Positions 1 through 6,167 are shown, counted from the stretch's first letter. The stretch is 13,586 nucleotides of DNA from Patescibacteria group bacterium (GCA_019246385.1 JAFAQP010000009.1:1-13586), one strand, 5' to 3'. The notes: generated by a model not told the origin, from the sequence alone. Made by a program: numbers and translations.

Positions 1-285
1 ATCAAAGACGGTAATTTTTCCTAGGTCGTCAGGAGCTGTATAAACAGGCCACGACCTCCGTTTCTTGGCCATCTCTATATGTGCTAACTGCACCTGTCTA
101 CCAGAAAAACGCTTTTCAAGATGGAGATATAATCCCGCGAGAGCAAAATAAACACGTATCGGTTTTAAATTATCTAGTGGATGTTGCGCAGCATATGCGT
201 CAACGATGTACTGATGAATAAACTCGGGATCGCCCTTCTGCAAAGTGTACAGGGACAATTCATCGTACGCTTCCTGGTCCGTCAT
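1..285 (-). CDS. DUF5946-like protein, 5' part (truncated by window edge)
   Basis: An open frame of 95 codons starts at the ATG at 283-285 and runs off the left edge without a stop, so the gene is partial. The visible protein contains VDAYAAQHP near residue 32, a segment GLYLHLEKRF near residue 53, and then MAKKRRSWPVY and DDLGKITVFD. This order (V-D-A-Y-x-x-Q-H-P, hydrophobic L-x-L-E-K, W-P, then a D-x-G-x-x-T-V end) is what I remember of the DUF5946 family, whose function is unknown. The cysteine-rich N-terminus often seen in that family is absent here. A -10 like TAGAAT lies 7 nt before the ATG with no Shine-Dalgarno, so the message is probably near leaderless. The family call is from memory, not from a search. 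Confidence 0.65.
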   Translation of the reverse strand, partial: MTDQEAYDELSLYTLQKGDPEFIHQYIVDAYAAQHPLDNLKPIRVYFALAGLYLHLEKRFSGRQVQLAHIEMAKKRRSWPVYTAPDDLGKITVFD

Positions 286-292
286 TAAATGA

Positions 293-298
293 ATTCTA
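293..298 (-). promoter_or_regulatory. -10 box of the DUF5946-like gene
   Basis: On the minus strand TAGAAT is followed by 7 nt and then the ATG at 285. No clear -35 and no Shine-Dalgarno are seen. Transcription would start at or just before the start codon. Confidence 0.4.
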
Positions 299-348
299 TC
301 AATGAACGAGCTGGCCGTTTGATACGAAGTTGAAACTTCGATACAAAT

Positions 349-915
349 TTAAGATTTATAATATTCTTCCTTGTCTAATTTCAGTTTCCAATCTTCAAAC
401 GCTATCTGCGCCTCGCCGCGTAATAGCTGCCGCAAGGAGCCGTTAGCTTGTTTCAACATTTTTTTAGCTGTGGTCCCGATAAGTGCCCAATTTTTGTCAT
501 CTGCAAATCCTATTGCAGAGGCATTGGCAACACTGTTTCCGTAATATATTCTTTTTATCCCTGCATTAAAAAGACTTTCAGTTAAACATCCGGGGCAGGG
601 CTCTGCGCTGGTATAAAGAGCACAGTTAACAAGATCGTTTCTTTCCGTGTTTTTACAGGCATCCCGAATGGCTTCGATCTCGCCATGGGCAGAAGGGTCA
701 TGGTACAAGGTGACCCTATTCTTGCCTCGACCTATCACCTCCCCCGTATTCAAGTCAACGACTACGGCACCGAATGGGCCGCCTCCTTCGTCTACACTTT
801 TTATTGAAAGAGCAATTGCTTGCCGCATATACGTCTTTCTTTGCGCTTCGTGCCTCCAAAAGACTTCAGAAAATTTTGCTTTTCTTTTAGGGCGCACCGT
901 CTCCCTTTCGTTCAT
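349..915 (-). CDS. Nucleoside/guanine deaminase-like (CDA superfamily)
   Basis: Zinc-dependent cytidine-deaminase-fold enzyme, probably deaminating guanine or a related purine base in the cytosol. Zinc and catalytic motifs are visible: HGEIEAI (His77 ligand, Glu79 proton shuttle, counted from this start) and EPCPGCL (Cys107, Cys110). The core GGGPFGAVVVD, then NRVTLYHDPSAHGE, and the later IGFADD resemble bacterial guanine deaminases (GuaD) more than tRNA adenosine deaminases (TadA). I chose the ATG at 913-915, giving 188 residues; a GTG two codons upstream would add two. About 30 basic N-terminal residues precede the domain, and an internal Met (codon 30) would give the more usual ~159-residue length. 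The C-terminal 50 residues are family-atypical. The next downstream gene on this strand is the DUF5946-like one, with a small 7-bp hairpin (325-340) between them. Confidence 0.82.
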   Translation of the reverse strand: MNERETVRPKRKAKFSEVFWRHEAQRKTYMRQAIALSIKSVDEGGGPFGAVVVDLNTGEVIGRGKNRVTLYHDPSAHGEIEAIRDACKNTERNDLVNCALYTSAEPCPGCLTESLFNAGIKRIYYGNSVANASAIGFADDKNWALIGTTAKKMLKQANGSLRQLLRGEAQIAFEDWKLKLDKEEYYKS

Positions 916-987
916 GAGCACGTATAAATACTAATTTCTTAACTGCTTGTCAACAATTGCTGGCCGTCCGGTACGATGTTCGAACTT

Positions 988-1389
988 TTATACCTTAGGC
1001 ATTTCAGCTGTAAACACGAACATTTGCCAAATATGGCCATTGATATCGCGGAATGATTTATCGTACATAAACGCTTCTGACTCCGGGTCAGGTTTTGTCA
1101 TGTCAGTAGCACCAGCTGCGATTGCCTTCTCAAAGAAGGAATCTACCTCAACCTTCGTATTAAACTCTACACAAAGAATTTGATTATTGTTTATAGTCTC
1201 AGGAGTAGCATTAATAAAACCTGCGAAGCGCTGGTCTTCAAGAAGCATCACATACGTATTGTCATTAATTTTTACGTTTGTCCCGCCTGGGCCGACAAAT
1301 TGCTCATTCTTCACCATTCCTAGAGATGCAAAGAATCTATCTGTGTCAGCAACGTTTCTAATCGGTAGATTAATGTAGGTATTTTTCAT
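988..1389 (-). CDS. VOC (glyoxalase/bleomycin-resistance fold) protein
   Basis: 133-residue single-domain protein of the vicinal oxygen chelate superfamily. It starts with the typical first beta strand, INLPIRNVADTDRFFASLG, has a central YVMLLEDQRF segment, and ends with FMYDKSFRDINGHIWQMF, where the D-x-x-G-x-x-W pattern and a final acidic or His metal ligand are normally found. Members usually act as dimers on small electrophiles, antibiotics or other ligands; the substrate cannot be told from sequence. The ATG start at 1387-1389 lies 9 nt after an extended -10 (TGG then TATACT) with no Shine-Dalgarno. The deaminase lies about 70 bp downstream on the same strand and may share the transcript. 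Confidence 0.85.
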   Translation of the reverse strand: MKNTYINLPIRNVADTDRFFASLGMVKNEQFVGPGGTNVKINDNTYVMLLEDQRFAGFINATPETINNNQILCVEFNTKVEVDSFFEKAIAAGATDMTKPDPESEAFMYDKSFRDINGHIWQMFVFTAEMPKV

Positions 1390-1398
1390 AGTTGTAAA

Positions 1399-1404
1399 AG
1401 TATA
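1399..1404 (-). promoter_or_regulatory. Extended -10 of the VOC gene
   Basis: TATACT preceded by TGG (extended -10 form) lies 9 nt before the VOC start codon on the minus strand. This implies a leader of only a few bases. Confidence 0.4.
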
Positions 1405-1425
1405 CCAAAAACCTCTGGCTGCTGG

Positions 1426-1442
1426 CTGGGACGATATCCGAA
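1426..1442. repeat. 17-bp direct repeat, copy 1
   Basis: CTGGGACGATATCCGAA here and CTGGGACGATATGCGAA at 1791-1807 differ at one base. The copies are in the same orientation and 365 bp apart, and they bracket the small plus-strand gene at 1489-1779. Confidence 0.6.
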
Positions 1443-1474
1443 TCGAATTGGTCTAACGGATCAGCGAAAGAGTA

Positions 1475-1480
1475 TATAAT
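1475..1480 (+). promoter_or_regulatory. -10 box of the Cys-repeat gene
   Basis: A perfect TATAAT ends 8 nt before the ATG at 1489. A start point at the usual 6-7 nt beyond the -10 would give an essentially leaderless message. No good -35 is visible. Confidence 0.5.
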
Positions 1481-1488
1481 TCCTCAGT

Positions 1489-1779
1489 ATGGGTAAATTC
1501 GCATTGTTGCTCTTGGCATTGCTACTTCTTTTTCTCGGCGTATTGGGAGTAAGGACAATACCGCATACACAGCGCCAATCGATATCGAATCAAAATATTT
1601 CAGCGGGGCCGGCTGCCAGTCTTCCGGCAGCTACCACTTCTGTAGACTATTCTACTAGTACCCGACCCAATCAAACGGTCTCGACGTGTCCGCCGGGAGC
1701 ATATTGCATAAACCAACCTCATAAATGCCCTCCAGGAGCTTTTTGCCTACCGCACCCACCGATCAATTACGCTAAATAA
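1489..1779 (+). CDS. Small anchored/secreted protein with CPPGA(Y/F)C repeats
   Basis: I do not recognise the family. The 96 residues comprise a hydrophobic N-terminal segment (about residues 4-22, very Leu-rich) that would serve as signal peptide or membrane anchor, a Ser/Thr/Pro-rich linker (about 23-65), and a C-terminal module with two copies of a seven-residue unit, CPPGAYC (67-73) and CPPGAFC (80-86), joined by INQPHK. The four cysteines would be extracytoplasmic and could form two small disulfide loops or bind a metal. It is the only plus-strand gene in the first 10 kb, is flanked by 17-bp direct repeats, and has a TATAAT 8 nt before the ATG. Reality of the gene is supported by its promoter, signal-like start and internal repeat. 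Confidence 0.68.
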   Translation: MGKFALLLLALLLLFLGVLGVRTIPHTQRQSISNQNISAGPAASLPAATTSVDYSTSTRPNQTVSTCPPGAYCINQPHKCPPGAFCLPHPPINYAK

Positions 1780-1790
1780 CGGACCGGCGT

Positions 1791-1807
1791 CTGGGACGAT
1801 ATGCGAA
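1791..1807. repeat. 17-bp direct repeat, copy 2
   Basis: Second copy of the repeat at 1426-1442 with one mismatch (G for C). It lies between the stop of the small Cys-repeat gene and the convergent end of the glycosyltransferase gene. Confidence 0.6.
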
Positions 1808-1815
1808 CGGATGCC

Positions 1816-2592
1816 TTAATCAGATATCTTCATAGGCGATATGGAAGGCTTATGAGACTTGGGTTTAGTGCGAATTGCTGGATACGCACCCAGAATACTC
1901 TTCCCTGTAATACGCCCAAGAATATAATCAAAGAGATAATACCAAAGGAGGGTGACAAAAATGTTATAGAAAAATCCTTTTTCGGCCCTACGACCAGAGC
2001 TATAAACCATATTCTCTGGTAGAAAGACGACACGCCCTGCCATCTTGAGGTCTTTTAAAAAAACTATCTCGTCTCCAGCGGCGTGAAGATTTACGTTGTA
2101 GCCACGCCACGCAGTCTTTCTGAATGCTGTATTGCATCCCGGAATACTCAAAACAAATTTAAAGTATCTGTAAATAAATGCCTGGAATCGGTAGTAGCTA
2201 TCTACAAAAAGTTTGCCATACCACGGTCCATCTGAAAACGTACATGGTCCGGCTACTGCCATAATATTTTCATCACTAGCAAAAACATCTATAAAATTAC
2301 GAACCCAACCCGCCGGATATATCGTGTCGGCATCAGTCGAAATTATTACTTCTCCTTTTGCTCGTAGTGTCCCCGTCTGCCGAGCGGCGCATACGCCGCG
2401 CATAGATTCAAAAACAACCACGGCGTCCATTTCTTTAGCTATTCTAGTCGTCGCGTCTGTGCTGTTATTATCGACAACGATAATTTCTATTTGACCCTGA
2501 TAGTCTTGCTCTTTTAGAGATCGTAAACAGTCGGCTATATAGCCTTCTTCGTTATATGCGGGTATAACAACTGACACGAGGGGTCTATACAC
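1816..2592 (-). CDS. Family 2 (GT-A) glycosyltransferase
   Basis: 258-residue inverting glycosyltransferase of the GT2 type. Visible landmarks are VSVVIPAYNEEGYIADCLRS (residues 7-25, nucleotide-sugar binding strand), VVDNNSTDAT (39-48), STDAD (86-89, the D-x-D metal site), PGCNTAFRK (151-159) and GDEI (173-176, likely acceptor or catalytic acid region). A hydrophobic segment at about 207-225 probably anchors the C-terminus to the membrane, leaving a basic tail. The role is presumably adding a sugar to a lipid-linked or surface glycan; donor and acceptor are unknown. The start is GTG at 2590-2592: an in-frame TAG lies five codons upstream and no ATG fits. This GTG overlaps the stop of a 36-codon ORF (2585-2695), suggesting translational coupling. 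Confidence 0.88.
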   Translation of the reverse strand: MYRPLVSVVIPAYNEEGYIADCLRSLKEQDYQGQIEIIVVDNNSTDATTRIAKEMDAVVVFESMRGVCAARQTGTLRAKGEVIISTDADTIYPAGWVRNFIDVFASDENIMAVAGPCTFSDGPWYGKLFVDSYYRFQAFIYRYFKFVLSIPGCNTAFRKTAWRGYNVNLHAAGDEIVFLKDLKMAGRVVFLPENMVYSSGRRAEKGFFYNIFVTLLWYYLFDYILGRITGKSILGAYPAIRTKPKSHKPSISPMKISD

Positions 2593-2695
2593 AAGAGTAT
2601 GGTAACTCTAAAAGTTCTGACTCAAGGGCTTTGCTGAACAGTTCGGTCTCGTAATTTTCACCGTCAAGCCCCACAAGGATTTCCGAGGAAATCAT
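2585..2695 (-). CDS. Possible micro-ORF overlapping the GT2 start
   Basis: A 36-codon ORF from the ATG at 2693-2695 ends in TAG at 2585-2587, overlapping the GTG start of the glycosyltransferase by 8 nt. The peptide starts MISSEILVGLDGENYETELF and is acidic and Leu/Glu-rich without a membrane segment; I recognise no family. An AGGAG lies upstream but too far for classical initiation, and a 7-bp inverted repeat (2678-2693) overlaps the start. It could be a genuine small protein, a leader peptide coupling translation of the GT gene, or a decayed gene end. The evidence is only the overlap geometry and the codon content. Confidence 0.33.
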   Translation of the reverse strand: MISSEILVGLDGENYETELFSKALESELLELPYSCV

Positions 2696-2765
2696 AGGTT
2701 ATCAAAAATATGCTCCTCGGATTAACCTGTTTCGAAAATTATGATTTCTGAAAGAATCGTCTTTT

Positions 2766-3260
2766 TTAATTATTGGAATTAGCCAAGGCTTGATTGGTAT
2801 TGGCTTCATCGGAATTTAGAGCTGCCAACTGTGAATCAATACCATTTAAATCCTGAGACAAATTAGAATCCGATGTAGCAGTTACCGGATTGTTTAGTGC
2901 CACCGCACCGCCTCCTTGGTGGTTGGTAAGTACCCCTCCGATCACGAGGACTAACGCAAGCCCAATTGGGGTTACTATTTTCCAATAGTGAACGAAAGGA
3001 CTAAGTATGGGTCTTTGCCCAATACTTGATTCTGTTTTTTCGGTTCGCAATCTATTTAAAATATGTGCAAGACCAGTCTGTGGCACAGCTACATGATCAC
3101 TCTGAGATTCTAGTACGGATGCAGAAGAAAAAACTGCTTGGATCTCAGCTTGAAAATCGGTATATGTATTGAAGATGGAAGACTCTGATATTCCCTCTTC
3201 GCGAAGGCGCAAAGCTTCAGTCAAGATCTCTTCAATCTTTTGTTCTCGTGCTGTGTTCAT
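2766..3260 (-). CDS. Putative membrane anti-sigma factor
   Basis: 164-residue single-pass membrane protein. A cytoplasmic part (1-90) is predicted mostly helical (residues 4-45 resemble a zinc-less anti-sigma start). One membrane helix lies at about 94-112. A short extracytoplasmic tail ends with SQDLNGIDSQLAALNSDEAN (135-154) and NTNQALANSNN. The ATG overlaps the sigma-factor stop by 4 nt (ATGA), the arrangement expected of an ECF sigma factor and its anti-sigma. The tail motif recurs in the 100-residue protein at 4757-5059. No HxxxCxxC zinc motif is seen, so if this is an anti-sigma it is not of the classical ZAS type. Function is inferred from position and topology, not from a recognised domain. 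Confidence 0.66.
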   Translation of the reverse strand: MNTAREQKIEEILTEALRLREEGISESSIFNTYTDFQAEIQAVFSSASVLESQSDHVAVPQTGLAHILNRLRTEKTESSIGQRPILSPFVHYWKIVTPIGLALVLVIGGVLTNHQGGGAVALNNPVTATSDSNLSQDLNGIDSQLAALNSDEANTNQALANSNN

Positions 3261-3811
3261 ACATGTATTTTTTTGAAAAGCTTTCCTAATGTCCTCAAAC
3301 CTCGTGATTGTGTTTGCCGTATCGCCATTTCGCTTTTTCCTGTCATTGCTGATATTTCTTTGTTAGTAAGCCCACTCATAAATTTCAACGTAATGATTTC
3401 CTGTTGATCCTCAGTAAGGCGCTGAAGACACTCTTGTACATATTCCCATTGCTCTTCTCTGATGGCTCGGTCTTCTGCATTTGGTGATTCATCCCCAACG
3501 GCCTCTATGATCTCGAGATTTTGTACCTTTACGATACTTTGTTTCCGTCTGAAATCTATAACAGCATTCCGGGCAATCGTGTAGAAGTATGCAAGAGGCG
3601 AGGCGTCCGTGATCCTGAAAGATTTAATCGATCTGTATGCCTTCAGAAAGACTTCCTGTGTGAGATCTTCCGCCTGTTCCTTACTTCCTGTCCTCGTGTA
3701 AATGTACTTGTAGATTGGAGAGTAGTAGTCGGTGTAGATGAGGCTAAATGCTTCCGTATCCCCTTTCTTTGCTTTCTGCAGTACCTTCCGAATATCAGCC
3801 GTGCTGTCCAT
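3257..3811 (-). CDS. ECF-type sigma-70 family RNA polymerase sigma factor
   Basis: Two-domain sigma factor that would direct RNA polymerase to a specific promoter set. Region 2 covers AFSLIYTDYYSPIYKYIY through the RTGSKEQAEDLTQEVFLKAY core-binding and -10 recognition helices, to PLAYFYTIARNAVIDFRRK. Region 4 contains CLQRLTEDQQEIITLKF then LTNKEISAMTGKSEMAIRQ, the -35 helix-turn-helix. The ATG at 3809-3811 gives 184 residues and starts just before region 2. A longer reading from the GTG at 3859 would give 200 residues, but that codon lies inside the 3' arm of a strong hairpin, so I prefer the ATG; neither has a clear Shine-Dalgarno. The stop overlaps the anti-sigma-like gene by 4 nt. The target promoters are not visible with confidence. 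Confidence 0.92.
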   Translation of the reverse strand: MDSTADIRKVLQKAKKGDTEAFSLIYTDYYSPIYKYIYTRTGSKEQAEDLTQEVFLKAYRSIKSFRITDASPLAYFYTIARNAVIDFRRKQSIVKVQNLEIIEAVGDESPNAEDRAIREEQWEYVQECLQRLTEDQQEIITLKFMSGLTNKEISAMTGKSEMAIRQTQSRGLRTLGKLFKKIHV

Positions 3812-3855
3812 GGAGTGTAACGGGTAAGGGTCTTTATTTGGGACCTTTCCAAACG

Positions 3856-3889
3856 GCACAATGAGAACGCTCCAGCGCTCTCATTGTAC
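3856..3889 (-). other. 15-bp intercistronic RNA hairpin before the sigma gene
   Basis: In the minus-strand transcript, 3875-3889 and 3856-3870 form a 15-bp stem containing G-U pairs, closed by a 4-nt UGGA loop. There is no U tract after it, so it is not a standard intrinsic terminator. It lies in the 43-nt gap between the secreted-protein gene (stop at 3903) and the sigma gene, and may act in RNA processing, stabilisation of the upstream message, or attenuation. Confidence 0.65.
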
Positions 3890-3902
3890 GTTCGGATACA
3901 AC

Positions 3903-4700
3903 CTAGTGCGTCGTCGGAGTCGTAGAAGTTTTGACGTTAAGAGCTTTCAATCCTTTCACGATTGTTTGAGCATCTTGTCGCGCAGTTTGAAGATCCTGGC
4001 TTCCTGTCTTGATATTTGCGCGAGCTGCAAGCAGTGCTGTGTGGTTTGATGCTATGACCGCCGCATTGCCCTGATCGGGAACGAGAGAAGAAACGCCGTT
4101 TAATGCATTCTGTCCCTGGACTCCGGAATCAGCGACCTTTGCATTGAGGTCAGCAAGCGCTGTCTGGAGAGCCGAAACATCCTTTCCTGCTGACTGATCG
4201 GCGGTGATCCGTGCCTGGAGCTTGGCGCTGAGAGTTGTCATGAGACCGTCAATCGTTGTAATGCGGTCCGAGGAGGCAACAATATATCCTCGTGGGATAA
4301 CGAGGGCGTAGATACGAAAGGCTGTGAAGATCGACTTCGAATCGCTCCTAAGGGTGGGTAGATCCGTCTCTCCATCAATTTTCGCTTTAAGCGAAGTGAG
4401 GCCGGTTATGTTCGTTTGCACCTCCGCAGAAAGGTTCGATTTCACCGTAGCGGAAACGTTCTTCATCGACTGAATACGAGTATTCAAGTTGTTGAGGGAG
4501 GTAATCCGGGCAGTGATGTCCTTATCGCTCTGAGCGATAATCTTTGCGACTTGCTGTTGCTGATTTGCCAGCTTCACAGACGTTGATGCAGTGACCCCCA
4601 CTGTCGTGTCGGCAAGGGCGGGGAGAGCTACAAAGCCCCCCATGAGCGACGCTGCGGCAAGCAAAGAAACTACAGAGGTTGAGATTTTCTTAGAGATCAT
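3903..4700 (-). CDS. Secreted helical protein of the ECF locus
   Basis: 265 residues with a clear Sec signal peptide: basic MISKK, a hydrophobic core to residue 25, and a probable signal peptidase I site after ALPALA (residue 30). The mature part is rich in Ala, Gln, Ser, Thr, Leu and Lys with long stretches of heptad-like spacing (for example residues 50-110 and 165-250), so it is probably an all-helical, coiled-coil-like exported protein. One more ordered central piece, FTAFRIYALVIPRGYIVASS, interrupts the helices. I recognise no named family. It lies directly upstream of the sigma factor with a 43-nt gap, so it is likely a target or a periplasmic partner of the sigma/anti-sigma pair. An AAGGTG lies too far upstream to be a convincing ribosome site. 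Confidence 0.78.
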   Translation of the reverse strand: MISKKISTSVVSLLAAASLMGGFVALPALADTTVGVTASTSVKLANQQQQVAKIIAQSDKDITARITSLNNLNTRIQSMKNVSATVKSNLSAEVQTNITGLTSLKAKIDGETDLPTLRSDSKSIFTAFRIYALVIPRGYIVASSDRITTIDGLMTTLSAKLQARITADQSAGKDVSALQTALADLNAKVADSGVQGQNALNGVSSLVPDQGNAAVIASNHTALLAARANIKTGSQDLQTARQDAQTIVKGLKALNVKTSTTPTTH

Positions 4701-4756
4701 AATGAATTTAATTAGCTGCTAACACCTTATTTAACGAAAGAAGGGCAAAAGTGTGA

Positions 4757-5059
4757 CTATTGACTGTTTAACCCAGCATCCGTATTGGCGCTATCAGATT
4801 TAAGACCCGACATCTGAGCGTCAACATTTGCCATGTCCTGAGTGAGGGCAGCGTCTGAATTACCTGTTGAGGAAACAGTATTCGTTGATCCTTGAGGATT
4901 ACTGGAAGTCTGGGTTGAAGTTTGGGTGACCGAACTGTTTGACTGCGTACTTGAATACGTTGCGGGAGAATTAGCTGGCATATTGAAGTGACGCCACGCT
5001 AGAAAACCGAGAAGTGCAAGAACTATTACCACGATGCCAATTTTTAGACCATTCGTCAT
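4757..5059 (-). CDS. Small membrane protein sharing the anti-sigma tail motif
   Basis: 100 residues: a membrane helix at 6-22 preceded by a short basic cytoplasmic end, a Ser/Thr/Gln/Asn-rich extracytoplasmic linker (30-67), and a C-terminal segment TQDMANVDAQMSGLKSDSAN then TDAGLNSQ. This last part matches the tail of the anti-sigma-like protein at 2766-3260 over about 30 residues (pattern L-S/T-Q-D-L/M-x-x-I/V-D-S/A-Q-L/M-x-x-L-N/K-S-D-x-A-N-T). The two proteins have the same topology, but this one has no cytoplasmic sigma-binding part. It may compete for or present the same extracytoplasmic partner. A TATACT box lies 6 nt before the ATG. Confidence 0.74.
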   Translation of the reverse strand: MTNGLKIGIVVIVLALLGFLAWRHFNMPANSPATYSSTQSNSSVTQTSTQTSSNPQGSTNTVSSTGNSDAALTQDMANVDAQMSGLKSDSANTDAGLNSQ

Positions 5060-5065
5060 AGATTG

Positions 5066-5071
5066 AGTATA
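5066..5071 (-). promoter_or_regulatory. -10 box of the 100-residue membrane protein gene
   Basis: TATACT, then 6 nt, then ATG at 5059 with no Shine-Dalgarno. A second candidate, TATAAT at 5099-5104, would give a leader of about 35 nt. No convincing -35 goes with either, so which is used is open. Confidence 0.38.
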
Positions 5072-5185
5072 GATTAGTAAGCACTACCTAGCCTATTAAT
5101 TATAGTACAAATACTGGGAGACATGTTCTTCATGAAGTCAGTGGTCAACGGGTCGTATCAATCTTCTGGATAGTAAAAAAGCTAG

Positions 5186-5464
5186 CTAAAAACAAATCTT
5201 TCCAAAGCACATGGGCAGATCTCCATCGAGATACCATTTGCCGTTAAATTTCACGATCTTTATTGTAGAACCATCAGCAAGTTTGCAGTCGCCATACGTA
5301 TCCGTTCGATCAACCAGCGTCTGACAGCCACGGAAGGTGTAATAGTTCTCAAACGTGCTATGCGCAATATCGATTTGGTGGTTCTCGTACACAAAAAAGA
5401 CTCCTCCAATAGTGAGGAGACACACTATCAAAATCCATACGGCCTTGTTTCTGAAGAGCTTCAT
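5186..5464 (-). CDS. Small membrane-anchored/exported protein with four cysteines
   Basis: 92 residues, family not recognised. An N-terminal hydrophobic segment (about residues 8-25, after MKLFRNK) is a signal peptide or anchor. The rest is extracytoplasmic and contains paired cysteine-bearing segments FRGCQTLVDR and YGDCKLADG, a beta-like stretch STIKIVKFNGKWYLDGDLP, and a C-terminal MCFGKICF, so two disulfides are plausible. The start is the ATG at 5462-5464 with TAAAAT and TATACA just upstream. The upstream intergenic region holds the ~55-bp repeat copy. It is separated from the ECF locus by about 125 bp and could be an independent unit. Confidence 0.65.
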   Translation of the reverse strand: MKLFRNKAVWILIVCLLTIGGVFFVYENHQIDIAHSTFENYYTFRGCQTLVDRTDTYGDCKLADGSTIKIVKFNGKWYLDGDLPMCFGKICF

Positions 5465-5524
5465 ACCTGTATAATTTTAACTGAAGATGAAAGTCACAGT
5501 ACTTATATCAACGAGACCGTCAAG

Positions 5525-5578
5525 ACGGCTCAACCGTTTGTGACCTCTCGAGGTCTTTATACTTTACTAGTCTGCTGC
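5525..5578. repeat. tRNA-associated ~55-bp repeat, copy 1
   Basis: This segment aligns, in the same orientation, with 9916-9971. Shared blocks are ACGGCTCAACC, TTGTGACCTCT, GGTC, ATACTTT, CTAG and CTGCTGC, about 80% identity by eye. Copy 1 contains a small GACCTC-GA-GAGGTC hairpin. The 229-bp gap 5465-5693 also holds the tRNA-like relic at 5585-5660; I see no gene there. Confidence 0.7.
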
Positions 5579-5584
5579 TATCGG

Positions 5585-5660
5585 AATGTCACTGGTCTAG
5601 TATGTGGCTTGAAATATAGAGATGACTTTGAAAAGTTGGTTCGAATCCTAGAAGGGTCTA
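5585..5660 (+). pseudogene. Possible degenerate tRNA (tRNA-Ser-like) relic
   Basis: GGTTCGAATCC at 5638-5648 is a canonical T-loop core, and a CTTGAAA seven-base loop (5609-5615 region) followed by 5, then 15, then 5 nt before the T loop matches the spacing of a class II tRNA-Ser(TGA). The acceptor and anticodon stems do not pair, so this is at best a decayed tRNA. A chance match is possible. Confidence 0.25.
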
Positions 5661-5693
5661 GACAGAGGAACGGCTATTTGCGACTCGGACACA

Positions 5694-6167
5694 CTATATT
5701 GCTTCCATTTTAGCGAGAATGCGATTGACCGTTTTCCAGGTACGGGTAGTAATCGCTTTCCCATGCTCTCGCTCGAGGGATTGCATCATTCGAGGACCGT
5801 CAGTTTTACGCATGTCAACGACTGTGCATAGCTCCTTTCGCGGATGCTTGAAGAAGGTAACCACTAGATAATTCGGTTTTTCATCTTTTACCCCTTTGAA
5901 GGGATCTTTCTTCGCGAGTTTCTGTAATTCATCGTGGCTACGGACAATGACTGCACGGCTGAATTTGAGTTTCGCCTCCAATCCGTGTTCGATCTTTTTC
6001 TCAAGTGCTTCATCATTCTTCAAATGAGAGTCAAACACTACGTTTCCGCTTGCAATGACAGTATGGACATTTTTGAATCCAAGCGCCTCGAAAGCGCTCT
6101 TCAGCTTCTCGCCTGTCATATTCGGATTGCCGGGACCAACCCCTCGTATCAGGGCCACATATCGCAT
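5694..6167 (-). CDS. DUF1697 family protein
   Basis: 157 residues from the ATG at 6165-6167 (a TTG four codons upstream would overlap the previous gene). DUF1697 hallmarks are visible in order: YVALIRGVGPGNPNMTGEKL, LGFKNVHTVIASGNVVFDS, IEHGLEAKLKFSRAVIVRS, DELQKLAKKDPF, and a C-terminal TTRTWKTVNRILAKM. The biochemical function of the family is unknown; members are about 175 residues and common in bacteria as single cytosolic proteins. The usual GINVGG is GVGPGN here. The start lies 4 nt after the stop of the upstream RibD/DHFR-like gene, with AAAGG between, so the two form an operon, probably under the RR-box promoter at 6790-6824. Confidence 0.88.
   Translation of the reverse strand: MRYVALIRGVGPGNPNMTGEKLKSAFEALGFKNVHTVIASGNVVFDSHLKNDEALEKKIEHGLEAKLKFSRAVIVRSHDELQKLAKKDPFKGVKDEKPNYLVVTFFKHPRKELCTVVDMRKTDGPRMMQSLEREHGKAITTRTWKTVNRILAKMEAI

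Noticed and set aside
325..340. 7-bp palindromes with a 2-nt GA centre here, at 2678-2693, and a 6-bp one at 5545-5558
   Set aside because: About one 7-bp-arm palindrome of this spacing is expected by chance in 13.6 kb, and none is followed by a T tract, so I do not call a repeat family or terminators.
5360..5713. 117-codon plus-strand ORF over the 5.5-kb intergenic region
   Set aside because: Starts inside the opposite 92-residue gene and runs through the repeat and tRNA-like relic; no protein-like features.
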